Shown piece by piece: positions 34,040 through 43,014 of a stretch of 64,000 bases of DNA. A program made the position numbers and the translations under genes. The stretch's first letter is position 1. Each line of letters begins with the position of its first letter. Source of the stretch: Oscillospiraceae bacterium (GTDB taxonomy: Bacteria > Bacillota > Clostridia > Oscillospirales > Oscillospiraceae); contig CADCKQ010000001.1 of NCBI GenBank assembly GCA_902802045.1, positions 374,759 through 438,758 of the forward strand, written 5' to 3'. The notes beneath the pieces are model-generated. The model saw only the letters and a program-made list of their open reading frames with translations, made no database searches and was not told the origin of the DNA.

Positions 34040-35242
34040 TCATGCAAGATGCATATAAAATGCCCCGAAAAGGTTGAAAAGAAACGCAAAGATACCGACG
34101 GCGAGCTCCCATAAGGCAACTCTCCCCGAACGGCCTTTTACTGCAAGATACATATATGCAAAAGGCAAAAGATCGCATGTATATCTGGCTCCGAACTGCC
34201 ATCCCCCCATTGTCTTATGCATGCAGAGAAGCAGGAGATTTGCTGTCATAGCCGCTGTCAGCCCCGCTCCGGTAAAATCAGTATTTCTGCTTATCAGATT
34301 CCGGACCTGATGTACAGCAAGTACAACAAAGAGCGGATCTGCAATAAACAGGCAGAAGCCGTCGTGTACCGGTCGGAGAGCTCCGTTTTCCCACACAGGA
34401 ATTCTGAAAAAAATATTTTTGAGGTTAGGCAGAAGATAGCTGAATGAAAACTGTCCGTTTTCAGATCTGGTGAATTCAGGCAGGTAATTGTGCCCGAATT
34501 CCAAAACATTTCCAAATCTTATATAATTATACGCCATCATCGATGATGCGATCAAAGCCGGAATAACATACGATCTGAGCTGTGATTTAAGTCCGTGTTT
34601 CCTTATGAAATACAAAGCGAGAAACACAAGCCAGATCGCCGAAAAAGGCCTGCATCCCACTGCCATGGCGCAAAACGCGAGGCTTAATGTGCTCCGGTCT
34701 TTCAATGCGAAATATACGGCTGCCAGGCAGAGCAGCATGTTGAGAGCCTGAGCCTGGAACCAGACCCCTCCCTCCGTTGTCATCCAAAGCATGTTCGAGC
34801 CCCAGACGAGAAAGAGCGCCCAGAAAGCCGAGCTTTTTCCGTCTCTTCCGCAGAGCATCATTATCTTATAAGCCAAAACTATGCTCAATGATCCGTAGAT
34901 CGCCACTATGAGATTTGCCGGCACATTCTCCCCGAAGAGAAGCGCGAAAGGCAGGTTTACAAGTGACGGTACAGGCGGGAAAGAGACATAATACTTCCCG
35001 TTATATATTGCAAGTTCAAGCCATTCATAATCTCTCCCGAGATCCGTTCTGCCGCTGAGCCAGGCCAGCGACTGGAGAGTATAGCTGTCCCAGCTGTTGG
35101 GACCAAAAAGATCCTCTTTCGCGAGCAGGCTGAATACATAATAGAATACTAGTGCGGATATAAGCATGAAAAGTGCGTCAAAGCTCTCTTTTCGGAGGCT
35201 TTGACACACTTTACTATTGGTTTTAAACTTTCGCGCATCCAT
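34040..35242 (-). CDS. GT-C type membrane glycosyltransferase (GT39/ArnT-like)
   Basis: A 400-residue polytopic protein with about ten hydrophobic helices. After the first helix an external loop carries DSYTLQSLAWLSGRTDLGRDYEWLELA, with acidic residues in the position of the GT-C catalytic site, and SFPPVPSLVNLPF. Such enzymes use polyprenyl-linked sugars outside the membrane. The start at 35242 is chosen because the frame then begins four bases after the stop of the DHHW gene; no clear ribosome site is seen, so coupling is likely. It is the last gene of the surface-polymer cluster. Confidence 0.7.
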   Translation of the reverse strand: MDARKFKTNSKVCQSLRKESFDALFMLISALVFYYVFSLLAKEDLFGPNSWDSYTLQSLAWLSGRTDLGRDYEWLELAIYNGKYYVSFPPVPSLVNLPFALLFGENVPANLIVAIYGSLSIVLAYKIMMLCGRDGKSSAFWALFLVWGSNMLWMTTEGGVWFQAQALNMLLCLAAVYFALKDRSTLSLAFCAMAVGCRPFSAIWLVFLALYFIRKHGLKSQLRSYVIPALIASSMMAYNYIRFGNVLEFGHNYLPEFTRSENGQFSFSYLLPNLKNIFFRIPVWENGALRPVHDGFCLFIADPLFVVLAVHQVRNLISRNTDFTGAGLTAAMTANLLLLCMHKTMGGWQFGARYTCDLLPFAYMYLAVKGRSGRVALWELAVGIFAFLFNLFGAFYMHLA

Positions 35243-35246
35243 TTGT

Positions 35247-36734
35247 TCAGTATGGCGGATGGGCCATATGATAGATTTCAAGGAGCCTTTCGTCAGCCTG
35301 AAGAACGCTTATATTATTTACATATATGACATCGTCAATTCCCCAGGCAGCCACATACCATGCCGTTGTCTTGTTTACATAGCGGTAGTCTACGACATGT
35401 ACCTCATGGTAATGCTGGCAAAGGAAAGGCGCAAATGCATTCCCGTAGGATTCTTTTATAACGAGACACGATGAATCACCCGGGATATCATTGTTCGTGA
35501 TGACAAGTTCTCTCCAGTCTCCCCCGAGAAAAGCATTGTATTTCCACCCGGAAGAGGTCACATCATATACAACATTTCCGAGATCCTGTGTCACTCCCTG
35601 AGTATCGATAGCTGTTACGTGCACATCAGCCTTAGGCTCATAAGCCGTAACATAATCCGGGTTCGCTTCCATTTGCGAATCGTGAGAACTCGAATAGAAG
35701 GTTCCGAGGAAATTATCATAAGTGTACGCGTCATACTCGGTAAGTTTTACAGGTTCAAAGCCTGCCGCTTCACAGAAGCTTTCATATCCGTACCACGCTC
35801 CCAAGCCGGTCCAATGATGATCTGAACGGAAATATATATATTCCCCGTTGTGTTTGACCATATTGTCATAGATATTTACTCCGATGACATCGTTTGAAAG
35901 CGTAGAACAGACATAGTTAATAGTCTGATTCTGGTCGCTGCTGCCAAGGCTCTCAATAAGCTCTGTTGAGAGCATAACGCCCATGCTGTTCGGCACCACT
36001 ATATCAAAAACCCGAACATCAGGATTTTCATATTTTGCCTGTGCAGCTGCATCGTTGACGCCAATAACGTATGTATCAACCGGGCCCTGAATGAACCCAA
36101 AATATTCATATCCTGCGCCATTTATAACTGCTATGGCGTTGAGTTTCTCCGCCTTCGCATCTTCTATTCCGATAGTTCCCGAGCCCTCAGCCTCCGGGTC
36201 TATAATATTCCCGTTGGCATCTGTCTCCGGCGGCGTGGGTTCAGGGGTCGGAACGGGAGTTGGCGAGGGTGTAGGTACAGGAGTCGGGCTCACGCTCGGA
36301 CTTGCATCGGGTTGATTCGTGCTTTCCGGCCTTTGAGTAACTGTCGGTATCTCTTCGGCTTGCGGTATCTGCTGGGCAGAGCCTGTCTGACCGTAGATAG
36401 CGACCGATCTTGATCCGTGCAGCCGCTCTGTCTTTGTTGAAAGCTCTATCCAGTTCTCCCTGCCGGGGAATGTGTCCGCATACCAGGCGGTAATCTCATC
36501 AAAATAATCCCCTGAGAGAAGTGCTTTTACGGAAAACTCAGGAAATGCCGTTAATTCCCTCTTTTCTCTCTCGGAAAATGTCGGCCTCAACGGAATCAGG
36601 AAGCCCGCTGTACACAGCAGGAGAACCGCTGCAATAAACGGAGCGGCAACTGCAAATCTCGGGCCCTTTTTCATTTTTCTGGTATGTCTGACGATATTGT
36701 TCTTATATCGTACTTTTTTTTCAACTTCTGCCAT
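35247..36734 (-). CDS. DHHW family protein (AlgX/AlgJ-like acyltransferase partner)
   Basis: A 495-residue exported protein with one N-terminal membrane helix (FAVAAPFIAAVLLLCTAGFL). A Pro/Thr-rich linker with PTPVPTPSPTPVPTPEPTP lies at about residues 150-175. The DHHW motif in FRSDHHWTGLGAWYGYESF gives the family its name and lies in the SGNH-like catalytic domain. These proteins pair with MBOAT enzymes to acetylate surface polysaccharides. The MBOAT gene is directly upstream. GAGGCGGTAACG precedes the ATG. Confidence 0.88.
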   Translation of the reverse strand: MAEVEKKVRYKNNIVRHTRKMKKGPRFAVAAPFIAAVLLLCTAGFLIPLRPTFSEREKRELTAFPEFSVKALLSGDYFDEITAWYADTFPGRENWIELSTKTERLHGSRSVAIYGQTGSAQQIPQAEEIPTVTQRPESTNQPDASPSVSPTPVPTPSPTPVPTPEPTPPETDANGNIIDPEAEGSGTIGIEDAKAEKLNAIAVINGAGYEYFGFIQGPVDTYVIGVNDAAAQAKYENPDVRVFDIVVPNSMGVMLSTELIESLGSSDQNQTINYVCSTLSNDVIGVNIYDNMVKHNGEYIYFRSDHHWTGLGAWYGYESFCEAAGFEPVKLTEYDAYTYDNFLGTFYSSSHDSQMEANPDYVTAYEPKADVHVTAIDTQGVTQDLGNVVYDVTSSGWKYNAFLGGDWRELVITNNDIPGDSSCLVIKESYGNAFAPFLCQHYHEVHVVDYRYVNKTTAWYVAAWGIDDVIYVNNISVLQADERLLEIYHMAHPPY

Positions 36735-36744
36735 CGTTACCGCC

Positions 36745-38163
36745 TCAGAATCTGAAATATATGAACGGATTGTATGAATCGCCTACAAGCGATGCTGTCG
36801 AAAGGATCAGAAATATAATCGGAACCAGCATATAGCTCAGAACATCCCAAAGTACTGCCCCTGCCTTGCCGGCACACAGCGCATCTCCCGCTTTTTCGGA
36901 GAGAATCTTTAAAAGAGGAGTAGAACAGATACACGAAACTGCTATGAGCACATAATTATTTCTCAGGAAAGTAAGTGAGCTGAAATCGCTGAAAGCATTG
37001 CCGTTTGCGCCAAACATGTTTTTAACTACGGTAAAGGCATCCCTGATATCCGTGTAATAAAACAGTATCCAGCCGAACATGACTATCAGAAGCAGATAGA
37101 TATGGGAGATGATCTTCGTTTTGTCAAGCGCCTTTTTCAGGAACAGTTTTTCCATGACCAGGAAAATATAGTAATACAGGCCCCATGCAACGAAGTTCCA
37201 AGAGGCACCATGCCAGAGGCCGGTCAGTGCCCAGACCACAAACATGTTAAAAAGCATTCTGGGTGTTGAACAGCGGTTACCACCCAAAGGAATATAAACA
37301 TAGTCTCTGAAGAAAGTGCTCAAGGATATATGCCATCTTCTCCAGAATTCCGTCACGCTGCCGGAAATATACGGGTATTTGAAGTTTTCCATATAGTGGA
37401 GCCCGATCATTTTTCCCATTCCGATCGCCATATCGCTGTATGCCGAAAAATCGAGATAGATCTGCAACGTGTAAGCCAGAGCTCCGAGCCAGGAGGCGAG
37501 AACTGTCATTCCCTCAAGAGAGCCCTCGGTCAGCAAAATGGAATCCGCCAGCGCTCCGCACGGGTTTGCAAGCAGAGTCTTCTTAGCAAGTCCGACGGCA
37601 AATCTGGCTATTCCAGGAAGAAGATCCTTTGTATTTCTTTTTACATACAGTTCTCGGGATATCGTCTTAAACCGGACGATAGGTCCTGCAATACACTGAT
37701 GGAACAGAGCCGCATAGAGCAGAACATCCAGATAACTCTCTCTCGCTTCCGCATCCTCTCTGTACACATCAATAACATATGTCATAAGCTGGAATGTATA
37801 GAAAGAGATGCCTATAGGGAGCGCTATTCTGCTTACAAATTCCGGAATTTCTCCGAACAGTGAGAAGAACATCCCGGCATATTTGAAAAACCCAATAAGG
37901 ACCAGGTCTATTACGACGGATACCGCTACCCACAGCTTTGCCGCTTTTTCAGTCTCTGAGTATTCCACTCTGAGCGCACAGAACCACGAGCACAAGGCCA
38001 TGAACATGAGCAAAAGCACATAGACCGGTTCACCCCATGCATAGAATATGAGTGAAAATACCAGAAGCGCAATATTCTTTGCCCTGATGCTCTTGCACAA
38101 AGAGTATACGATCAGCGACAGCGGCAGAAACGCGTATAAGAAAATCAGTGATGAAAAAACCAT
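36745..38163 (-). CDS. MBOAT family membrane O-acyltransferase (AlgI-like)
   Basis: A 472-residue polytopic acyltransferase. FWRRWHISLSTFFRDYVYIPLGG and the catalytic His in WALTGLWHGASWNFVAWG are hallmarks of the AlgI/DltB-type MBOAT family. It passes acyl groups from the cytoplasm to the outside, where the DHHW partner transfers them to a polymer. CAAGGAGCAGATAA precedes the ATG. It differs from DltB in lacking any dlt neighbours. Confidence 0.92.
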   Translation of the reverse strand: MVFSSLIFLYAFLPLSLIVYSLCKSIRAKNIALLVFSLIFYAWGEPVYVLLLMFMALCSWFCALRVEYSETEKAAKLWVAVSVVIDLVLIGFFKYAGMFFSLFGEIPEFVSRIALPIGISFYTFQLMTYVIDVYREDAEARESYLDVLLYAALFHQCIAGPIVRFKTISRELYVKRNTKDLLPGIARFAVGLAKKTLLANPCGALADSILLTEGSLEGMTVLASWLGALAYTLQIYLDFSAYSDMAIGMGKMIGLHYMENFKYPYISGSVTEFWRRWHISLSTFFRDYVYIPLGGNRCSTPRMLFNMFVVWALTGLWHGASWNFVAWGLYYYIFLVMEKLFLKKALDKTKIISHIYLLLIVMFGWILFYYTDIRDAFTVVKNMFGANGNAFSDFSSLTFLRNNYVLIAVSCICSTPLLKILSEKAGDALCAGKAGAVLWDVLSYMLVPIIFLILSTASLVGDSYNPFIYFRF

Positions 38164-38188
38164 TTATCTGCTCCTTGAATAAAATGTT

Positions 38189-40792
38189 TCAACCTACCGC
38201 CCCAAAATCTTTTGCAATAAAAATACCAGGGTTGTCATGGTAGAACTGAAGTTCCTGCTCGTAAAAATCAGTCATGTCAGGTTTGACAACATCTGCAGCG
38301 TAATCTCTTCCGAGATGTTCGCAACCCAGATCCCTGTTATATCCGAAAATATCACGTATGTAAAGATATGTCATATCCCAGGTTCCGTCATAATCGTTGT
38401 TTCGCCAGTTTCCGTGCCATACCGAAGCATTGTTGAAAAGGAAGATGCAATTTGGAAGTCTTTCCGTTATCTCTTTTATCTGACTTCTCGGTATCAGATT
38501 GTCAAGCCCGAAATGAGCTCTCACCAGTTTAGTCTTGTCATAAAGGCAGCTGATATCGTCTATTAGCAGATTTGCACAATTAATATGCTCAAGCTGCATA
38601 CAAGCAGCGAGTGGGGAGATATCGTCCACATAATTTGCAAACAATTCCAAATACCAGAGGTCTTTCAGTGTCCCGACAGGAGTAATATCCTTTACAAATG
38701 TATGAGCTATGATTAGAACCTGTACCTTCGGAGTATGTTTCAAAAAGGTGACGTCCGTAATGGGACAGTGTCCGAGATCAATATACTTGAGTTCTTCAAA
38801 ATACTTGAAATTATCCAGTTCCTCGTCGCTTTGGATCTTGCCCTCGGACCAGAAAACATCTATGTCGGAAAGTCTGTTTACATACTGATTGATTTCAATC
38901 CTCCAGACAACCTTCATGCGGTCTCTGTATTCATCTCTCAATTCTGAAAGAAGCTCATAATCTATCCCGCAGTTGTCCATGAGAAGATATGTGCAGTTTT
39001 TCATAAACGGCAGATATCTTTTCAGTTCTCTTAAGCCTTCATCTCCTATGGCAACATCTTTATATTTTATTTCCTTATCCGTCGTGGAGATATTTTGGCC
39101 GTAAAACGAGAATGTATAATGATACTCTGCGTCCGGATTCGCGTTATAGAGCTGCTTGAGCTCATCTGCACCGATTCCGCCGGCTGATTTGCCTCCGGCC
39201 AGTTCAACATACTCAATGACAGGGAGCTTTAAAATAACTTCTTCTGCAGCGCCTATATCCTCTCTGGCCAGTTTAGCGAGGTCTGCCTTCGTATCTCCGC
39301 TGCTGAAGCTCATGCCTCCGGCAGTAAAAGTATAGCTGAGGTCCGCTTCCGGAAAAGCGCCCCTGAGCCTGTCTAGTTCCGCAGAGCCAAGATCCGTATG
39401 CCCAAGTTCTATCTTTTTAACTTCTTTAAGCCACACAGAATTCTTGAGCAGAGTTTCCAATCTGTAATTGCCGCTGCTCAGGTCCAGGCTCTGTGTTTCG
39501 CTGTCTGCCTGAATACCACCGGTATCTACCGTATATCTGATTACTGTTTCCGGTCGTTTTTCCTTGAATTCTTCAATGGCGGCATAACAGGTGCTACCGC
39601 TCAGATCCATATACTCAAGCGCCGGGTAATTTCTGTATTTTGCTAGTTCCTCTTCAGTAAGTACCCCGGTAACAGTATGTGTCCCAAATCTCATAGAAAG
39701 TATAACACCTGATACCGTACATAAGATAACTGCTGCGGCAGCAATGAAAATACCGACCTTTTTTCTTCCAGACAAGTTCTTCCGCCCCTGTTTGTTTTCA
39801 GTAGAAACTTCGGGCAATGTTTTATACATCATCCAAACTGAAACGACCATCAGTATGACTGCAGCTGACATTGCTGCATACATTGCAACATACCAGTCTC
39901 CGTGTCTCTGAACAAGATACTCGCAAAAGCCTGTCGCGGCAAGCGAAACAAGAAACAGGATCCACAGCAGGACGTGCTTTGATTTAAATCCGTTTGCCCT
40001 TAATGATCTTACGCTGAAAGCGACAAGTACGAAGGCCGCGGAAACAGCGCTAAACATCTGTGTAACACTTATAAATCCGTTGAAACGCGCAAAACTTGCA
40101 TCATATCTTGTACTGTCTGAAACAAGTTCGGCAGCAGAAAACAACAGCAAAAACATCAGGGCTGTATTTCCTCTTTTGGGAAGCCCGTTTTTCATGGGCA
40201 CCCCTCTTCTGTTGAAATAAAACCACAGCAAAAAAACTGTTATGAGGGCCAAAACAATTGCTTCTGCAAAAAATGTTGAGAAGCGCCACTCTGTTACCCC
40301 GGAGCTGTCCGTTGCAGGAACTGCAATCGGAAATCTTTGAAATACAGGGTTTTTTACAGTGAATTTGCTTCTGCAGGTCGAGTTGAAAAAAGCACTGAGC
40401 CTTATAAATACTGTCAGTACCGTGAAGCCCGGAACAAGACAATCTAAAAGTAAAGTAACTTTTTTTACCGTTCCAACTCCTTTTAGCAGCAATACTGCAA
40501 GCAATACTCCTATAAGAACGCCCGGCATGCAGTAATTGCCTGACGAAAAAGACGTCATGGCTGAAACTAAGCTTTTATACTGCTCTGTATGGCAGTACCA
40601 GTGTATAAAACGTGAAAGAATAAGTGAAAAACATATTGCAATCGGAGTTAAGGCAAAAACCGAACCGGCTTTTCCTCCTCTTGCAGTATACAGCGCAAGC
40701 GTCAAAGCAATACAGCAGACCGTCCCGAGAGCAATTACAACAGAGCTCCAATATATAATCATGCTGCCCCAGTAAAATGCGACCGTATTCAT
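38189..40792 (-). CDS. Lgt-like membrane domain fused to an extracellular leucine-rich repeat domain
   Basis: An 867-residue protein in two parts. Residues 1 to about 375 are about ten hydrophobic helices whose first half resembles prolipoprotein diacylglyceryl transferase: FYWGSMIIYWSSVVIALG, CMPGVLIGVLLAVLL, and FIRLSAFFNS, in place of the Lgt motifs HGGLIGG and GRxxNFxNxE. The catalytic His and the Asn/Glu of Lgt are not preserved, so lipidation is doubtful. After a further helix, residues about 390-867 form degenerate leucine-rich repeats (LEYMDLSGSTC, VKKIELGHTDLGSAEL, LKYIDLGHCPITDVTFL, LWYLELFANYVDDISPLAA), presumably extracellular. It sits between the MBOAT gene and the phosphodiester glycosidase gene and overlaps the latter by four bases. 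Confidence 0.65.
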   Translation of the reverse strand: MNTVAFYWGSMIIYWSSVVIALGTVCCIALTLALYTARGGKAGSVFALTPIAICFSLILSRFIHWYCHTEQYKSLVSAMTSFSSGNYCMPGVLIGVLLAVLLLKGVGTVKKVTLLLDCLVPGFTVLTVFIRLSAFFNSTCRSKFTVKNPVFQRFPIAVPATDSSGVTEWRFSTFFAEAIVLALITVFLLWFYFNRRGVPMKNGLPKRGNTALMFLLLFSAAELVSDSTRYDASFARFNGFISVTQMFSAVSAAFVLVAFSVRSLRANGFKSKHVLLWILFLVSLAATGFCEYLVQRHGDWYVAMYAAMSAAVILMVVSVWMMYKTLPEVSTENKQGRKNLSGRKKVGIFIAAAAVILCTVSGVILSMRFGTHTVTGVLTEEELAKYRNYPALEYMDLSGSTCYAAIEEFKEKRPETVIRYTVDTGGIQADSETQSLDLSSGNYRLETLLKNSVWLKEVKKIELGHTDLGSAELDRLRGAFPEADLSYTFTAGGMSFSSGDTKADLAKLAREDIGAAEEVILKLPVIEYVELAGGKSAGGIGADELKQLYNANPDAEYHYTFSFYGQNISTTDKEIKYKDVAIGDEGLRELKRYLPFMKNCTYLLMDNCGIDYELLSELRDEYRDRMKVVWRIEINQYVNRLSDIDVFWSEGKIQSDEELDNFKYFEELKYIDLGHCPITDVTFLKHTPKVQVLIIAHTFVKDITPVGTLKDLWYLELFANYVDDISPLAACMQLEHINCANLLIDDISCLYDKTKLVRAHFGLDNLIPRSQIKEITERLPNCIFLFNNASVWHGNWRNNDYDGTWDMTYLYIRDIFGYNRDLGCEHLGRDYAADVVKPDMTDFYEQELQFYHDNPGIFIAKDFGAVG

Positions 40793-41895
40793 GTTCCTGG
40801 CCTCACTTCTTCAGGCAGTGCACTTGCGAAACAGATAATGTCGCTCATAGTTCGTTCTGTACCAAAATCCACAAGATTGACCGTTTTTCCCTGCATGGAG
40901 ATCGTTGCTGTCTGCCCGCCGTCAAGGGCATATGCTTTCACGCAGCCTTTTTCCTGCATATATTCTGCTGCCCTGTCTATCTTTGACCCATGACCGCCCG
41001 TCTTGTTGTCAATCATGCAGAGATAGTGCAGTTCATCCTTTACGCCGATTGCAGCTCTGGTATACTCAAGCCCTATCTCTCCTATCGGATAATCACTGCA
41101 GGGGACGATCTCCCCTCCGTCAACAAGCACAGGACCGAACGATAGTCCAAAGATCACATCATTGTCTTCAATATACTGACGAATTCCCTTTTCTGTAACT
41201 TCCTCGTCCCTGTATATAAAGAGCATATCGCCTCCGGCCGTGAACATACAGACATCCACTTCTCCGGGCTGAAATCTGTATAGTTCTCTCCGGTATACGG
41301 TTATACCCATATTCCTGAAGTCATAGAAATCTCCGCTGACTGCTACAACTGCATTTGCCGCTTCGCTCATAACTGTAGCATAATCCCTGACCGAAGACCC
41401 GTATCCGTTTCCTGCAAGTGTACGTATGATCTGGGAACCGTCTGCAATTTTAATTTCCGCAAATGTGCAGACATCTCCTGCCCTGAGTTCCTTCCATGTT
41501 ATAACGAGGATCGTATCATCACAATAGCAGTTGATCTCTGTGCCCGGGCTCAATTCTGTACTTTCATTCCATATAAGCTCACTGTCACCTAAAAGCTCTC
41601 CGGCCCTGTCTATAACACTGCGTATCTCTGAAGGATCCGTTGTTGTTATATATGCCGAAGGATCCGGTTTCGGAGCAACTGTTGTTCCTTCCGGGAGCTT
41701 ATATACTTTTTTTATATAATACAGTCCGTCCAATGCTTCAGCTCTGGCATTATTTATATACCCTTCCATGCTCGCAGAAAGGTCCGCGCTTTGTTCTTTT
41801 GCTTCAGATGTCCCAAGCTCCGGATGTACTGTAAAAAGGACGAGCATCAGCGACAGTACAGATAAAATGATCAGCAAAATATTCTTAGCTTTCAT
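40789..41895 (-). CDS. Phosphodiester glycosidase (NAGPA domain) exported protein
   Basis: A 368-residue protein with an N-terminal signal or anchor helix (ILLIILSVLSLMLVLFTV). The NAGPA domain is recognised by SGDFYDFRNMGITVYRRELYR, RAAIGVKDELHYLCMID and the C-terminal GCVKAYALDGGQTATISMQG. Members act on phosphodiester-linked sugars, for example in capsule or exopolysaccharide contexts. TGAGGAAACTGTT fixes the ATG at 41895; the longer frame upstream lies in the preceding gene. Confidence 0.82.
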   Translation of the reverse strand: MKAKNILLIILSVLSLMLVLFTVHPELGTSEAKEQSADLSASMEGYINNARAEALDGLYYIKKVYKLPEGTTVAPKPDPSAYITTTDPSEIRSVIDRAGELLGDSELIWNESTELSPGTEINCYCDDTILVITWKELRAGDVCTFAEIKIADGSQIIRTLAGNGYGSSVRDYATVMSEAANAVVAVSGDFYDFRNMGITVYRRELYRFQPGEVDVCMFTAGGDMLFIYRDEEVTEKGIRQYIEDNDVIFGLSFGPVLVDGGEIVPCSDYPIGEIGLEYTRAAIGVKDELHYLCMIDNKTGGHGSKIDRAAEYMQEKGCVKAYALDGGQTATISMQGKTVNLVDFGTERTMSDIICFASALPEEVRPGT

Positions 41896-41905
41896 AACAG
41901 TTTCC

Positions 41906-42556
41906 TCATTGCGCCGTTCCGCCGCTGATGGCTTTAATGAGCGCGCTGTCCGGAACCGTAAGCCAGTGCCCTCGTACATTTCTCGCTTTTACAGAAAGCA
42001 TTTCTTCTTTGTAATAGCTCTCAGCATTTTCCAAAAGTCTGCCGAAGGCTTCGTTAAATATTTCCTCTGCAACACTGTCAATTAATTCGTTGTCCTCATC
42101 ATACAGGTTTCTCCGGTTCTTTTCAGCGGCTTCCTTTGCTGTGAGTATCTTTTTCGCCTCAGCGTTTAAGTCCTTTTTTATAGCATTCAGATCAAGGTAA
42201 CGAAACCTTACATTCTGGACTGCGTCCAGTCCGGAAATACTGCTCTCACCTTCGAGCTCGAATTCATAGCTTGCCTTTAGTGCATTGTAGGCAACAACTG
42301 CATTCACATCTTCTGAGTTGCAATCAAAATTAAACTCTGATACGCCGGTTATGCTCTCGTTTAATTTGTCATAATCACCGTCAACAAGCGCCTCAAAGAA
42401 TCCCTCAACTGCATCTGACGGGGCTTCCGCCGCTCTGCCGGCCAGCGTCCCCGCGCTGATTCCCGCAATGCACGCGATAACGGCCAAAGCAAAAGCTGCA
42501 GCCGCAACAACAAGCCAAGTACTGTTTATTTTGATTTTTTTATACCTGTCACCCAT
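41906..42556 (-). CDS. Small membrane-anchored protein of unknown function
   Basis: A 216-residue protein with one N-terminal helix (WLVVAAAAFALAVIACIAGI) and an exported part. The first exported segment (PSDAVEGFFEALVDGDYDKLNESI) is of the kind seen in NTF2-like/DUF4878-type extracellular domains; the remainder is helical and charged. No catalytic motif is evident. AAGAGGATCCGG precedes the ATG. It is the first gene of the surface cluster that runs to 34.0 kb. Confidence 0.65.
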   Translation of the reverse strand: MGDRYKKIKINSTWLVVAAAAFALAVIACIAGISAGTLAGRAAEAPSDAVEGFFEALVDGDYDKLNESITGVSEFNFDCNSEDVNAVVAYNALKASYEFELEGESSISGLDAVQNVRFRYLDLNAIKKDLNAEAKKILTAKEAAEKNRRNLYDEDNELIDSVAEEIFNEAFGRLLENAESYYKEEMLSVKARNVRGHWLTVPDSALIKAISGGTAQ

Positions 42557-42602
42557 CCGGATCCTCTTTTATTATGACTTTCAAATGCAGTTGAAACATA
42601 AT

Positions 42603-42631
42603 ATTTTAACATCTTTTCCGGTCGTTTACAA
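42603..42631 (-). promoter_or_regulatory. Promoter of the surface-polymer cluster
   Basis: On the minus strand, TTGTAA (42631-42626), a 17-base spacer and TAAAAT (42608-42603), about 45 bases before the first gene's ATG at 42556. Confidence 0.7.
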
Positions 42632-42660
42632 TAAATTAAGGCATCGCATCCTTATATACA

Positions 42661-42696
42661 CGGCAAAAGCCCGCGGAATAAATTCCGACGGGCTTA
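42661..42696 (-). terminator. Terminator of rpmE
   Basis: Read on the minus strand, AAGCCCG and GGAA pair with TTCC and CGGGCTT around a TTTA loop with a small bulge, followed by TTTTG. It lies just after the rpmE stop. Confidence 0.8.
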
Positions 42697-42714
42697 AAAC
42701 GAATATAGCCGAAA

Positions 42715-42915
42715 TTACTTGAGACCGTACTTTCTGTTGAACTTATCAACACGGCCGCTGGTGTCGACGAGTTTCTGTTTGCCGGTGTAGAACGGATGAC
42801 ACTTGGAGCAGATCTCAACCATGATATCCTTCTTCGTGCTTCCTGTGGCGATCACATTGCCGCATGCGCACCTGATGGTCGTCTGCCGGTAATTCGGATG
42901 AATGCCTTCTTTCAT
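42715..42915 (-). CDS. rpmE: 50S ribosomal protein L31 (zinc-binding type)
   Basis: A 66-residue ribosomal protein that starts MKEGIHPNY. The zinc-binding pattern is CACGN with [13 protein letters not shown], so this is the zinc-containing (C+) form. ATAAGGAGCAATAAA precedes the ATG at 42915; the longer frame is not supported. It has its own promoter and terminator. Confidence 0.97.
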   Translation of the reverse strand: MKEGIHPNYRQTTIRCACGNVIATGSTKKDIMVEICSKCHPFYTGKQKLVDTSGRVDKFNRKYGLK

Positions 42916-42979
42916 TTTATTGCTCCTTATATAATGCTGTCTTGATTTGCCAAAGGCATAGTTACAAGACGCAGAGGTT

Positions 42980-43008
42980 ATTATATCAGGGCATTCTTTG
43001 TTTTGCAA
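42980..43008 (-). promoter_or_regulatory. Promoter of rpmE
   Basis: On the minus strand, TTGCAA (43008-43003), a 17-base spacer and TATAAT (42985-42980). It lies just after the end of addA and gives a leader of about 60 bases. Confidence 0.82.
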
Positions 43009-43014
43009 GCATTT

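Noticed and set aside
42715..43008. Longer start for the L31 gene
   Set aside because: The extra 31 residues would read through the promoter and ribosome site, and L31 proteins start at MKxGIHP.
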